Below the pieces are notes generated by a model. It was not told the origin of the DNA and made no database searches. It saw only the letters and a program-made list of their open reading frames with translations. Shown piece by piece: positions 34,943-42,903 of a DNA stretch of 64,000 nucleotides; within the stretch, counting starts at the first letter, position 1, and each line of letters opens with the position of its first letter. Where the stretch lies: assembly GCA_965200975.1 (NCBI GenBank), contig OZ241740.1, forward strand, positions 434,001 through 498,000, written 5' to 3'. The translations under genes and the position numbers were made by a program. The DNA comes from S5-327 sp965200975. GTDB lineage: Bacteria; Chloroflexota; Dehalococcoidia; Lucifugimonadales; Australimonadaceae.

Positions 34943-35795
34943 CGCATATTCGCCTCGCCGCGTCCTGAACGCGCTTCCCTGGAGCGTCGCGCTCTGCGCA
35001 GCAGTCGCAGCGCTTGCCGTGCTGACGTTTGCCGCATGCGGGGCCGACCCGACAGCAACTCCGACGGCGACAGCAGCGCCGTCCACAACGGCGACCGCTC
35101 CCGCTCCGGCCCCTTCGCCTACGCCTACAGCCGCCCCCGCTGCAGCGGCGACTCCAAGCGGCGCGGCGCCAGCCCCTTCGCCGACGCCGACGGCTGCAGC
35201 GCCTCTTCCTGCCGACACGCCAAGTCCCGAGACGCCTGCGCCGCAGCCGACCGCGACTCCGGCTGCCTCCGGGTCGACCCCGACGCCCCCGCCCGACGAC
35301 ACGCCTGCGCCGGAAGCTACGCCTACAGCAGCTCCGGCGGACGCCGCGGCTTGGCGCACCGACATTCCGGTCGGGTCAGGCGTGGGCGACCGCGCGCCCG
35401 ATGCTACGCTGACTCTGCCCGACGGACGGACGGCGTCGCTTCAGGAGCTTGCCGCAGGCAAACCGCTCCTGCTCTATTTCTTCGCCACGTGGTGACCGAC
35501 CTGCCGCGCCGAGTTTCGGACGCTGGCGGGCATCTACGACGACTACCGCGACGACGTGGCCATCGTCGCAGCAGGCTGGAACGAGGACGCCGCGACGCTC
35601 GGAAGATGGGCGTCGGACAACGGGACTGACTGGGCGTTTGGTCAGAGCGACCCGGGGCTTGCGGCGCAGTACCAAGTGTTCTCGCAGTCGTCGAAAGTGG
35701 GCATTGGCGCCGACGGAGCGATCACCCTGCACTCGGGCTATAGCCGCGGCGGCGACGCCTACTGGCGCGAACTCCTCGACGGCCTCAGGGGGTAG
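34929..35795 (+). CDS. TlpA-like thioredoxin-fold lipoprotein, predicted selenoprotein (UGA at 35493)
   Basis: Read through an in-frame TGA at 35493-35495, this is a 288-aa protein. It has a TTG start overlapping the sortase end, a lipobox (LTFAAC), a Pro/Thr/Ala-rich linker (residues 40-145) and a TlpA/redoxin domain. The TGA occupies residue 189, exactly where the first redox cysteine belongs: LLLYFFATW-(TGA)-PTCRAEF, so the motif would be U-x-x-C. The frame continues open for 100 codons with clear TlpA sequence (VAIVAAGWNEDAATLGRWA; YQVFSQSSKVGIGADG). A bacterial SECIS-like hairpin follows the TGA. The alternative is a nonsense mutation or sequencing error splitting the gene at 35495. Selenocysteine machinery is not in the window. 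Confidence 0.75.
35500..35530 (+). promoter_or_regulatory. Predicted bacterial SECIS hairpin
   Basis: Base pairs are 35500-35505 with 35525-35530 (one G-T), 35506-35508 with 35521-35523, and 35509-35512 with 35516-35519. A20 and T24 of the right arm (35520, 35524) bulge. The apical loop is GTT at 35513-35515, beginning 18 nt after the TGA. Known bacterial SECIS elements sit 16-37 nt after UGA and carry a G at the start of a small loop, which this matches. Confidence 0.6.
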
Positions 35796-35867
35796 AGAGG
35801 CCCCCTCCCCATCGTTTGCGACCGCCCTTGCCCGCGCTCTCTGTTGCGGGGGAGCGGAGCGCCGTTC

Positions 35868-36221
35868 TTAGCGCCGTCCGCTGTTGGTGCGCTCCTTGAT
35901 GCGGGCGGCTTTGCCGGAGAGTCCGCGCAGGTAGTAGAGCTTGGCGCGGCGAACGATGCCGCGGCGCACCACCTCTACGCTGTCGACGTTCGGCGAGTGG
36001 AAGAAGAACGAGCGCTCGACGCCGATTCCGGATGCGACCCTGCGGACGGTGAACGAGCTTGCAGGCCCTCCGCGGCGCATGCGGATGACAACGCCCTGGA
36101 AGCTCTGCTGGCGCTGGCGGTCGCCCTCGCGGATCCACACGTTGACCTTCACGGAGTCGCCGGGTTTGAACTCGGCGATCTTTTCGTTGGGTTCGAGCGC
36201 CACTACTTCGCGCGCTTCCAT
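35868..36221 (-). CDS. rplS: 50S ribosomal protein L19
   Basis: Large-subunit ribosomal protein (117 aa) at the 30S-50S interface. It shows FKPGDSVKVNVWIREGDRQR, FQGVVIRMRRGGPASSFTVRR and the C-terminal VRRAKLYYLRGLSGKAARIKE. It is an isolated minus-strand gene between the TlpA-like gene and pfkA; trmD and rimM are not adjacent. Confidence 0.96.
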   Translation of the reverse strand: MEAREVVALEPNEKIAEFKPGDSVKVNVWIREGDRQRQQSFQGVVIRMRRGGPASSFTVRRVASGIGVERSFFFHSPNVDSVEVVRRGIVRRAKLYYLRGLSGKAARIKERTNSGRR

Positions 36222-36322
36222 TTCAATACTCCCGGGCCGTGATTGCTCTGCTGCGCTGAGGCCGGAGCGGCGGCGCGCAACCCGTTCAGTTTACGAGCAA
36301 CCGCGCGCGGCGGCAACCAGGA

Positions 36323-37297
36323 CTAGGTAGCCGCTATCGTCTGCACCCGGTCGAGCATTGAGTCCCACGGTTCCGGCTTTGGCGGCAGAGCGTCCGCCGG
36401 AAACGCCACGCACTGGTTGTTCCGCCAGCATATGAGCGCGCCCGACTGTCCCGCGGCCAGCGCATCGGCGGCGGCGACTCCCATACGGGTTCCGAGGATA
36501 CGGTCGAACCGTGAGGGCGCTCCGCCGCGCTGGATGTAGCCGAGCACCGTGTAGCGCGCGTCGTACGGCTCGGTCGAGTCGTTGATGAGGCCGGCGAGTT
36601 CGGCGGCGCTCCAGCGCGCCCCCTCGGCGAGCACGATGATGAAGTGACGCTTGCCGCGCCCCCCTACGCCGCGCATCTCCACGAACACGTCTTCCAGTTC
36701 GATGGGCCGTTCGGGAGTAATCACCATCTCGGCGCCGGTGGCGAGACCGGCCTGTACGGCTATGTAGCCGCACCGCCTGCCCATCACTTCCACAATCATC
36801 GCCCGCCGGTGAGCGCTCGCCGTATCGCGCAGCCGGTCTATCGCCTCCATCGCCGTGTTGATGGCGGTGTCGGCGCCGATAGTGATCTCGGTGCCGGGCA
36901 TATCGTTGTCGATAGTGCCGGGGATAACGACGGCGGGCATGCCGAGCTTGTGGAGCTCCCACGCGCCGGCGAGCGAACCCTCGCCGCCGATGACGATGAG
37001 GCCGTCGAACTCCTCCGACCGCAGGTAGTCCACAGCCTCCCGCCGCACGCTGTCCTGAAAGAAGGGCTCGCAGCGCCCCGCGCCGATGATGCTGCCTCCG
37101 TGCTGCAGGGAGCCGGAGACCGACCGCGTAGTCAGCTGCTCGCGCCGGTGGGTGAGCAGGCCGTTGTAGCCGTCCCAGAACCCCCAGACTTCGGCGCCGT
37201 GAGAGAGGGCGGCGCGGGTGGAGGCCCGGATTGCGGCATTCATCCCCGGCGCGTCGCCGCCGCTAGCGAGCAGACCTATCTTCTTTATGCCGGGCAT
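36323..37297 (-). CDS. pfkA: 6-phosphofructokinase, probably ATP-dependent
   Basis: Glycolytic phosphofructokinase of the A family (324 aa). The N-terminal glycine loop is LLASGGDAPGMNAAIRA; the active-site aspartates lie in PGTIDND (126-132). Glycine rather than lysine at the PGT position is the ATP-type signature (PPi enzymes have PKT). The donor-binding motif reads GGEGS at 104-108, where most bacterial enzymes have GGDGS; Glu replaces the Mg-coordinating Asp. Glycine after it is again ATP-type. Confidence 0.93.
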   Translation of the reverse strand: MPGIKKIGLLASGGDAPGMNAAIRASTRAALSHGAEVWGFWDGYNGLLTHRREQLTTRSVSGSLQHGGSIIGAGRCEPFFQDSVRREAVDYLRSEEFDGLIVIGGEGSLAGAWELHKLGMPAVVIPGTIDNDMPGTEITIGADTAINTAMEAIDRLRDTASAHRRAMIVEVMGRRCGYIAVQAGLATGAEMVITPERPIELEDVFVEMRGVGGRGKRHFIIVLAEGARWSAAELAGLINDSTEPYDARYTVLGYIQRGGAPSRFDRILGTRMGVAAADALAAGQSGALICWRNNQCVAFPADALPPKPEPWDSMLDRVQTIAAT

Positions 37298-37497
37298 AGC
37301 AGCCTGCCTTTATGCTCTGCGGGGCGCAGCGAGTCCTGGCTATGAGAGGCATTGTAATCGGGCGCAGAGGGCGGGGAGAATTGGGCGCGCATGCGCCTTG
37401 GCGCGATGCGAGCGCGCGATGCGTCGGCGTCAGGTGGGGAGCGTTCGCTCGCCTGCCTCCCTCATGAACTCCGACAGTCGCGCAGACCGCAGGCGCA

Positions 37498-37527
37498 TTG
37501 ACGACTCTTGCCGGTTGCCGTACGATA
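37498..37527 (+). promoter_or_regulatory. Promoter of the 5S rRNA gene
   Basis: TTGACG (37498-37503), 18-nt spacer, TACGAT (37522-37527). The expected start about 7 nt downstream coincides with the mature 5S 5' end at 37534. Confidence 0.7.
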
Positions 37528-37533
37528 GTGGGG

Positions 37534-37650
37534 CTTGGTGGTTAGAGCGGAGTGGAACCACCCGTACCCATCCCGAACACGGAAGTGAAACGCTCCAGCG
37601 CTGACGATACTGGTAGGGCAACTTGCTGGGAAAATAGGCCGCCGCCAGGC
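37534..37650 (+). rRNA. rrf: 5S ribosomal RNA
   Basis: 117 nt. The terminal helix GCTTGGTGG pairs with CCGCCAGGC. The conserved loop sequence CCCATCCCGAACACGGAAG, the AAGTGAAACGCTCC segment and GGGAAAATAGG near the 3' end identify 5S. No 16S or 23S gene lies within the window on either side, so it is unlinked, with its own promoter and terminator. Confidence 0.96.
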
Positions 37651-37660
37651 TTATTGAAGC

Positions 37661-37690
37661 GCCCGGGCTCTTGCGCCCGGGCCTTTCTTT
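37661..37690 (+). terminator. Terminator after 5S rRNA
   Basis: Stem GCCCGGGC (37661-37668) with GCCCGGGC (37675-37682), 6-nt loop, followed by CTTTCTTT. Confidence 0.88.
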
Positions 37691-37871
37691 GCCTCTCTTT
37701 TACCCTCCGCGCCCCGAGCGTCGATGGCGCGCGGAGGCGCTCACGATGAGGCGTAGAGCGTCCTCTGTTCGGGTTTACACTCGCGCGAGGGGAGCATTAG
37801 AATGAACTCTATCAATACGCGCCTCGGGAGCAGAGGCGCGCCGCCCGTATAGGGCATTGGATGGGGCAATT

Positions 37872-39044
37872 GTGACTGAGCAGCCGATGGCGGACCGTCC
37901 CGTCGAACCCACGATGGCCGAGCTCCTCGAGCAAGAGGAGAGCCAGCCGCAAGAGCTGCAGCGTGGGGACATCGTCGAAGGCCAGGTGATGGGGATCGAT
38001 GTCGACGGCATCCTCGTATCCGTTGGACACAAATCCGAGGGGATGGTGCCTCCGCGCGAGTTCCGCTCCATTGGCTCCGACCCCTCCGTTCGCTACCAGA
38101 TCGGCGACCCCATCGACGTCTATGTCATCGACACGATAGGCCGCGAAGGCCAGGCTGTGCTGTCGCTCGATAGGGCCCGCGCAGCCACCGCCTGGGTCGA
38201 GCTCGAGGCGGCGGAACAGAACGGCGGCGCCGTGCGCGGGCGCATTACCGGCCACAACCGCGGAGGCGCCGTTGTGGATATCGACGGCCTCCAGGGATTC
38301 GTCCCCCTTTCGCAGGTGGCTCTGCCTCCCGGGGCGGACCACTCCTCCGCCCTCGCGGCCCGCGTGGGCGAAGAAGTGACGCTCAAGGTGCTCGAGGTTA
38401 ACCGCAAGCGCAATCGCGCGGTGCTCTCCGAACGAGGGGCGCTGCGGGAGCTTCGGGAGGGGCTGAAAAACCAGCTGCTCAACGAACTGCAGGAAGGCGA
38501 CCGCTGCCACGGGCGAGTAACCGGCATCTCGAACTTTGGGGCGTTTGTCGATATCGGCGGCGCCGACGGCCTTATCCATATCTCCGAGCTCTCCTGGGCG
38601 CCTGTTTCGAAGGTGGAGGACTGCGTGCAGATTGGCCAGGAGGTCGATGTGCAGGTGATGCGGGTCGACCGCGAAAACCGGCGGATCGCCCTCAGCCTTC
38701 GGCGGCTGGAGCCCACGCCATGGGAGACTGCGGCCGACCATCTCGCAGTAGGTCAGCTCGTGAACGGCTCGATCACCAAGCTCTCCGATTTCGGGGCGTT
38801 CGCGCGCGTTGACGGCGCCATCGAAGGGCTCATTCACATCTCGGAATTGTCCGAAAGGCACATTCGGCATCCGAGAGAAGTCGTGGAAGTCGGCGATACA
38901 ATGACTCTCCGGGTTGTAAGCTTGGACCTTGAGCGCCGCCGCCTCGGTCTGAGTCTGCGCCGCGTAGAGGAAGACGACGCGGTTACCGATTATCATGACC
39001 CGGTGGACTACTACGACCCCTACGGTTACGAATCCGAGCGGTAG
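37872..39044 (+). CDS. S1 RNA-binding domain protein (ribosomal protein S1-like)
   Basis: About 390 aa with four S1 domains, beginning near residues 33 (GDIVEGQVMGIDVDGILVSV), 120 (GGAVRGRITGHNRGGAVVDI), 205 (GDRCHGRVTGISNFGAFVDI) and 290 (GQLVNGSITKLSDFGAFARV). Domains 3 and 4 have the best conserved GLIHISEL motif. The length and four-domain layout match the short S1 of Gram-positive and Chloroflexota lineages. Start choice is uncertain: GTG 37872 has a GGATGGGG stretch 7 nt upstream, while TTG 37857 or ATG 37887 are in frame. clpC follows after 47 nt. Confidence 0.9.
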   Translation: MTEQPMADRPVEPTMAELLEQEESQPQELQRGDIVEGQVMGIDVDGILVSVGHKSEGMVPPREFRSIGSDPSVRYQIGDPIDVYVIDTIGREGQAVLSLDRARAATAWVELEAAEQNGGAVRGRITGHNRGGAVVDIDGLQGFVPLSQVALPPGADHSSALAARVGEEVTLKVLEVNRKRNRAVLSERGALRELREGLKNQLLNELQEGDRCHGRVTGISNFGAFVDIGGADGLIHISELSWAPVSKVEDCVQIGQEVDVQVMRVDRENRRIALSLRRLEPTPWETAADHLAVGQLVNGSITKLSDFGAFARVDGAIEGLIHISELSERHIRHPREVVEVGDTMTLRVVSLDLERRRLGLSLRRVEEDDAVTDYHDPVDYYDPYGYESER

Positions 39045-39091
39045 GCTCGGGCTGCCGATAGGGTTGTGGATAGATAGGGAGCGGATCTGTC

Positions 39092-41557
39092 ATGGCAAGT
39101 AGATTCGAAAAATTCTCCGAACGCGCTCGCAGAGTGCTGTCGCTCGCCCAGGAGGAAGCGCAGCGCTTTAACCACAACTACATAGGCACGGAGCACATTC
39201 TCCTCGGCCTTGTTCGCGAGACGGACGGCGTGGCCGCGCGCGTCCTCAGCAGCCTTGGCGTAGAGCTCTCTAAGATCCGCTCAGCGGTCGAATTCATCAT
39301 TGGCCGCGGCGAACGCCCCTCGCCGGGCGACATCGGCCTCACCCCGCGCGCCAAGAAGGTCATCGAACTGGCCGTCGACGAGGCGCGCCGCCTGAGCCAC
39401 CACTACATCGGCACCGAGCACCTGCTCATCGGCATTATGCGCGAGGGCGAGGGCGTCGCCGCCGGCGTGCTCGAGAGCCTTGGCGTTTCGCTCGACAAGG
39501 TTCGCTCCGAGACTACCCGCATCCTCAACCAGAGCGTCTCCCAGGGGCAGGGAACGACCCGCGCGAGCAATCGCACGCCCACGCTCGACCAGCTCGGCAT
39601 CGACCTCACCGCCGCCGCGCGCGGCAACAAGCTCGACCCCGTCATCGGCCGCAGCAAGGAGATCGCGCGCGTCGTGCAGATACTGAGCCGGCGCACAAAG
39701 AACAACCCCGTGCTCATCGGCCCGCCCGGCGTTGGCAAGACCGCCATCGTTGAGGCGCTCGCCCAGCAAGTGACCAACGGCGACGTGCCCGAGAATCTGG
39801 CGAACCGCCGGGTGGTGACGCTCGATATGGGAGCGCTGGTCGCAGGCACCAAGTACCGCGGCGAGTTCGAGGAGCGCCTCAAGAAGGTCGTCGAGGAGAT
39901 CAAGGCCGCCGGCAACTGCATCCTGTTCATCGACGAGATGCACACAATGGTGGGCGCCGGCGCCGCCGAGGGAGCCGTCGACGCAGCCAACATCCTGAAG
40001 CCGTCGCTCGCGCGAGGCGAGCTGCAGTGCATCGGCGCGACGACCCTCGACGACTACCGCAAGTACGTCGAACGCGACCCCGCGCTCGAACGCCGCTTCC
40101 AGCCCGTAACCGTCGAGGAGCCCACCACTGAGGAAACCGTCGACATCCTGCGGGGCATCAAGGTCAAGTTCGAGGAGCACCACGGCGTCGTCATCGAGGA
40201 CGAGGCGCTGCAGGCCGCCGCGACGCTGGCGTCGCGCTTCATCGCCGACCGCTTCCTGCCCGACAAGGCCATCGACCTGATGGACGAGGCGGGCTCGCGC
40301 GTGCGCATCCGCACCAGCGGCACCCCGCTCTCCGTGAAGGAGTCGCAGAAGGTGCTCGAGACGGTCCGCCGTGAGAAGGACGAGGCGATCTCGGGGCAGC
40401 AGTACGAGTACGCCGCCGAGCTGCGCGACCGGGAGATGAAGCTCGCCGACAAGCTGAACCAGCTGCAGGACGAGTGGAAGGCTGTCTCCACCGAAGACCA
40501 GCCGGCCGTCACCAGCGAGGAGATCGCCGAGGTCGTCAGTATGTGGACGGGCATCCCCGTAACCCGGATGGCGGTCGAAGAGACCGAGCGGCTCCTGCAC
40601 ATGGAGGAGCACATCCACCGCCGCATCGTCGGGCAGGAAGAAGCCATCGTCGCGATCGCCAAGGCCGTCCGCCGCGCCCGCGCCGGGCTGAAGGACCCGC
40701 GCCGTCCCATTGGCAGCTTCCTCTTCCTCGGCCCCACCGGCGTCGGAAAGACCGAGCTCGTCCGCGCCCTCGCAGAGTTTATGTTCGGCTCAGATGAGGC
40801 GATGGTGCGGCTCGATATGTCCGAGTTTATGGAGCGCCACACAGTCGCCCGGCTCGTGGGCGCGCCTCCCGGGTACGTCGGCTACGAAGAGGGCGGGCAG
40901 CTCACCGACGCAGTGCGCCGCCGCAGCTATACGTGCATCCTGCTCGACGAGATCGAGAAGGCCCACCCCGAAGTCTTCAACATCCTGTTGCAGATCTTCG
41001 ACGACGGCCACCTGACCGACGCCAAGGGGCGAAAGGTCGACTTCCGCAACACGATTATCGTGATGACGTCGAACATCGGCTCCGACCTGATCAAGCGGGA
41101 CACTTCGCTCGGGTTCGCAATGGTCGATCAGGCGAAGATGGCGGAGAACGCCTACGAGAAGATGAAGAGCAAGGTCGAGGAAGAGGTCAAACGCTTCTTC
41201 CGCCCCGAGTTCCTCAACCGCATCGACGGCCAAATCGTCTTCCACGCCCTTACCATGGAGCACATCGTCAGCATCGTCGATCTGATGCTGAACGACGTAC
41301 GCAAGCCGATGCTCGAGAAAGGCCTTAGCCTCGAAGTGACCCAGGTCGCCAAGGAGTGGCTTGCCGAGAAAGGGTTCGACCCAACGTTTGGCGCCCGCCC
41401 GCTCCGCCGCACCATCGAGCAGAAGATCGAAGACCCGCTCTCCGACGAGGTGCTCAGCGGCGTCTACCAGCCGGGGCAGACTATCATCGTCGACGTCAGC
41501 CCCGACGGCGACGAACTAACTGTCGGCCCGCAAGTCGAGGCTGCCGCCAGCAGCTAA
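39092..41557 (+). CDS. clpC: ATP-dependent Clp protease ATPase subunit ClpC
   Basis: A 821-aa Hsp100 unfoldase that feeds ClpP. Two N-terminal Clp repeats (FNHNYIGTEHILLGL; LSHHYIGTEHLLIGI) are followed by AAA domain 1 (Walker A GPPGVGKTAIVEAL, Walker B CILFIDEMHTMVG). A UVR-type middle segment (QQYEYAAELRDREMKLADKL) comes next, then AAA domain 2 (GPTGVGKTELVRAL) and the C-terminal D2-small domain. The UVR motif separates it from ClpA and ClpB. No mcsA/mcsB/ctsR genes are adjacent. GGGAGCGGATC precedes the ATG. Confidence 0.96.
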   Translation: MASRFEKFSERARRVLSLAQEEAQRFNHNYIGTEHILLGLVRETDGVAARVLSSLGVELSKIRSAVEFIIGRGERPSPGDIGLTPRAKKVIELAVDEARRLSHHYIGTEHLLIGIMREGEGVAAGVLESLGVSLDKVRSETTRILNQSVSQGQGTTRASNRTPTLDQLGIDLTAAARGNKLDPVIGRSKEIARVVQILSRRTKNNPVLIGPPGVGKTAIVEALAQQVTNGDVPENLANRRVVTLDMGALVAGTKYRGEFEERLKKVVEEIKAAGNCILFIDEMHTMVGAGAAEGAVDAANILKPSLARGELQCIGATTLDDYRKYVERDPALERRFQPVTVEEPTTEETVDILRGIKVKFEEHHGVVIEDEALQAAATLASRFIADRFLPDKAIDLMDEAGSRVRIRTSGTPLSVKESQKVLETVRREKDEAISGQQYEYAAELRDREMKLADKLNQLQDEWKAVSTEDQPAVTSEEIAEVVSMWTGIPVTRMAVEETERLLHMEEHIHRRIVGQEEAIVAIAKAVRRARAGLKDPRRPIGSFLFLGPTGVGKTELVRALAEFMFGSDEAMVRLDMSEFMERHTVARLVGAPPGYVGYEEGGQLTDAVRRRSYTCILLDEIEKAHPEVFNILLQIFDDGHLTDAKGRKVDFRNTIIVMTSNIGSDLIKRDTSLGFAMVDQAKMAENAYEKMKSKVEEEVKRFFRPEFLNRIDGQIVFHALTMEHIVSIVDLMLNDVRKPMLEKGLSLEVTQVAKEWLAEKGFDPTFGARPLRRTIEQKIEDPLSDEVLSGVYQPGQTIIVDVSPDGDELTVGPQVEAAASS

Positions 41558-41588
41558 CCAGCCTCGCCAACCAGCGCCTGCAGCAGGA

Positions 41589-41615
41589 AGGGGAGCGCAA
41601 CCGCGCTCCCCTTTC
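41589..41615 (+). terminator. Terminator after clpC
   Basis: A 10-bp perfect stem (AGGGGAGCGC / GCGCTCCCCT) with a 4-nt loop, followed by TT. Confidence 0.85.
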
Positions 41616-41659
41616 GCGTCTCGTCCGCTGTCGGGCCTTGCGCGACGTCGATTCGACCC

Positions 41660-42490
41660 TCACGCCAACGCGTAGCGTCCGTCCTCGTCTTCGACGACGG
41701 CCTGGTCGTCGGCGAGTTTGATGAGCGTGGTGACGATCTGGCGTTCGGCGAGCGGCTCGCGCGATTGGGGCAGGCCGACGTAGATGCGAGCGCGCAGTTC
41801 AGCGGCGGTGAGCGGGTTGCCCTCGAGCTCTTTCAGGATAGCGGACTCGCGCTCGCGGCGGTGGCGGATGAGAGCGTCGAGGCGTCGCGCCGGGTCGCGC
41901 ACAGGCTCGCCGTGGCCGGCGTACATCACCCGGGCGCCGATCTCCCGGAACAGGTCGAGCGTGCGCATATACTGCGACAAGCTGCCGTCGCGCGGGTTGA
42001 TGGCGGTCGTCGATACGCCCATAACGGTGTCGGAAGTAAAGAGCGCCCCGCGCTCGGGGACGTAGAGGGCGAGGCTGCCCATCGTGTGTCCCGGGGCGAA
42101 CAGCGCCTCCACAGTGAGGCCGCCGAGATCGCGACGCTCGCCTCCGCGCAGCTCCGCCGCGACTTCGGCCTCGCCGTGGAGGCGGTCGCGCTCGATAGCT
42201 TCGCGGTCGTTGGGATGGCAGGCGATGGGGGCGCCGGTGTGCCGGTGCATATGCAAGGCGCCGCCGCCGTGGTCCGGGTGCCGGTGAGTGATGATGATTT
42301 CGGCAACGGGGGGAGCGTTGACCTCGCGCAGATAGTCGGCGCGGGCGCGATGGTCGTCGTCGTTCTCCCATCCGGCGTCGATGAGCACGGAGGCGTCGTC
42401 GCCGAACACGAGGAACGAGTTGGGGGCCGGGAAACCGGGCAGCGGGTCGCGTCCTATGGTGAGCTGATGAATGCCCGGCTCGAGTTCCAT
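41660..42490 (-). CDS. MBL-fold metallo-hydrolase (LACTB2-like)
   Basis: A 276-aa protein with the metallo-beta-lactamase motif THRHPDHGGG, then FAPGHTMGSLALYVP, FTSDTVMG and YAGHGEPV, followed by a C-terminal helical winged domain (ILKELEGNPLTAAELRARIY). This two-part layout matches the LACTB2/glyoxalase II-like ribonuclease-hydrolase group. ATG at 42490 follows GGGAGGAT. It is convergent with clpC and divergent from the amidase operon. Confidence 0.9.
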   Translation of the reverse strand: MELEPGIHQLTIGRDPLPGFPAPNSFLVFGDDASVLIDAGWENDDDHRARADYLREVNAPPVAEIIITHRHPDHGGGALHMHRHTGAPIACHPNDREAIERDRLHGEAEVAAELRGGERRDLGGLTVEALFAPGHTMGSLALYVPERGALFTSDTVMGVSTTAINPRDGSLSQYMRTLDLFREIGARVMYAGHGEPVRDPARRLDALIRHRRERESAILKELEGNPLTAAELRARIYVGLPQSREPLAERQIVTTLIKLADDQAVVEDEDGRYALA

Positions 42491-42633
42491 GCATCCTCCC
42501 TGGGGGTGTCGCGAGTATTCTACGCTGCGCCTCGCCCTCTCTGCCCTGCGGACGGCTCGGCGCGTTCTCTGGGGAACGTCCTGCGCGGGGGCGTACAATG
42601 GGCCCGCAACCCTTGGCCCGGAGGCTCTACGCT

Positions 42634-42903
42634 ATGCCCGACCTGACGACTGAGGAGACGCGCTCGCTGCTGCGTGCGCTCGACCTGGCGCCGCTCGACG
42701 CGGTCGACCTCGATGAGATTACGCACCGCGTGAACGCTATCAACGAGGCTGTTGCGGCTCTGGAAGACCCGGACGCCGACGCGGTGGAGCCGCTGCCCGT
42801 GTTCTGGCTCACGGCGGAAGGAACGGAGGAGGAGAACGGGTCGGGCGAGACAGACCGGACGGAAGCGGCGGAAAAGACGGAAGAAGGAGGCGGCAATGGC
42901 TGA
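42634..42903 (+). CDS. GatC/AtzG-like small amidase subunit
   Basis: An 89-aa protein. The N-terminal 55 residues resemble GatC or the AtzG (DUF4089) adaptor that partners amidase-signature enzymes (DLTTEETRSLLRALDL; INEAVAALEDPDAD). The remaining part is a charged Glu/Gly/Thr-rich tail. Its end overlaps the amidase gene by 8 nt, and that gene's AAGGAGG ribosome site lies inside it, which supports a stoichiometric complex. A TACAAT hexamer at 42594-42599 is a possible -10. gatB is absent, so it is not evidence for tRNA amidation. Confidence 0.75.
   Translation: MPDLTTEETRSLLRALDLAPLDAVDLDEITHRVNAINEAVAALEDPDADAVEPLPVFWLTAEGTEEENGSGETDRTEAAEKTEEGGGNG

Noticed and set aside
34929..35495. Short stand-alone lipoprotein ending at the TGA
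   Set aside because: The conserved TlpA fold continues in the same frame directly after the TGA, and a product ending at FFATW would lack the active site; a read-through product is the better reading.
37251..37345. pfkA as a PPi-dependent phosphofructokinase
   Set aside because: PGTIDND (not PKTIDND) and Gly after the GGE residue are ATP-type features; only the D to E change is odd.
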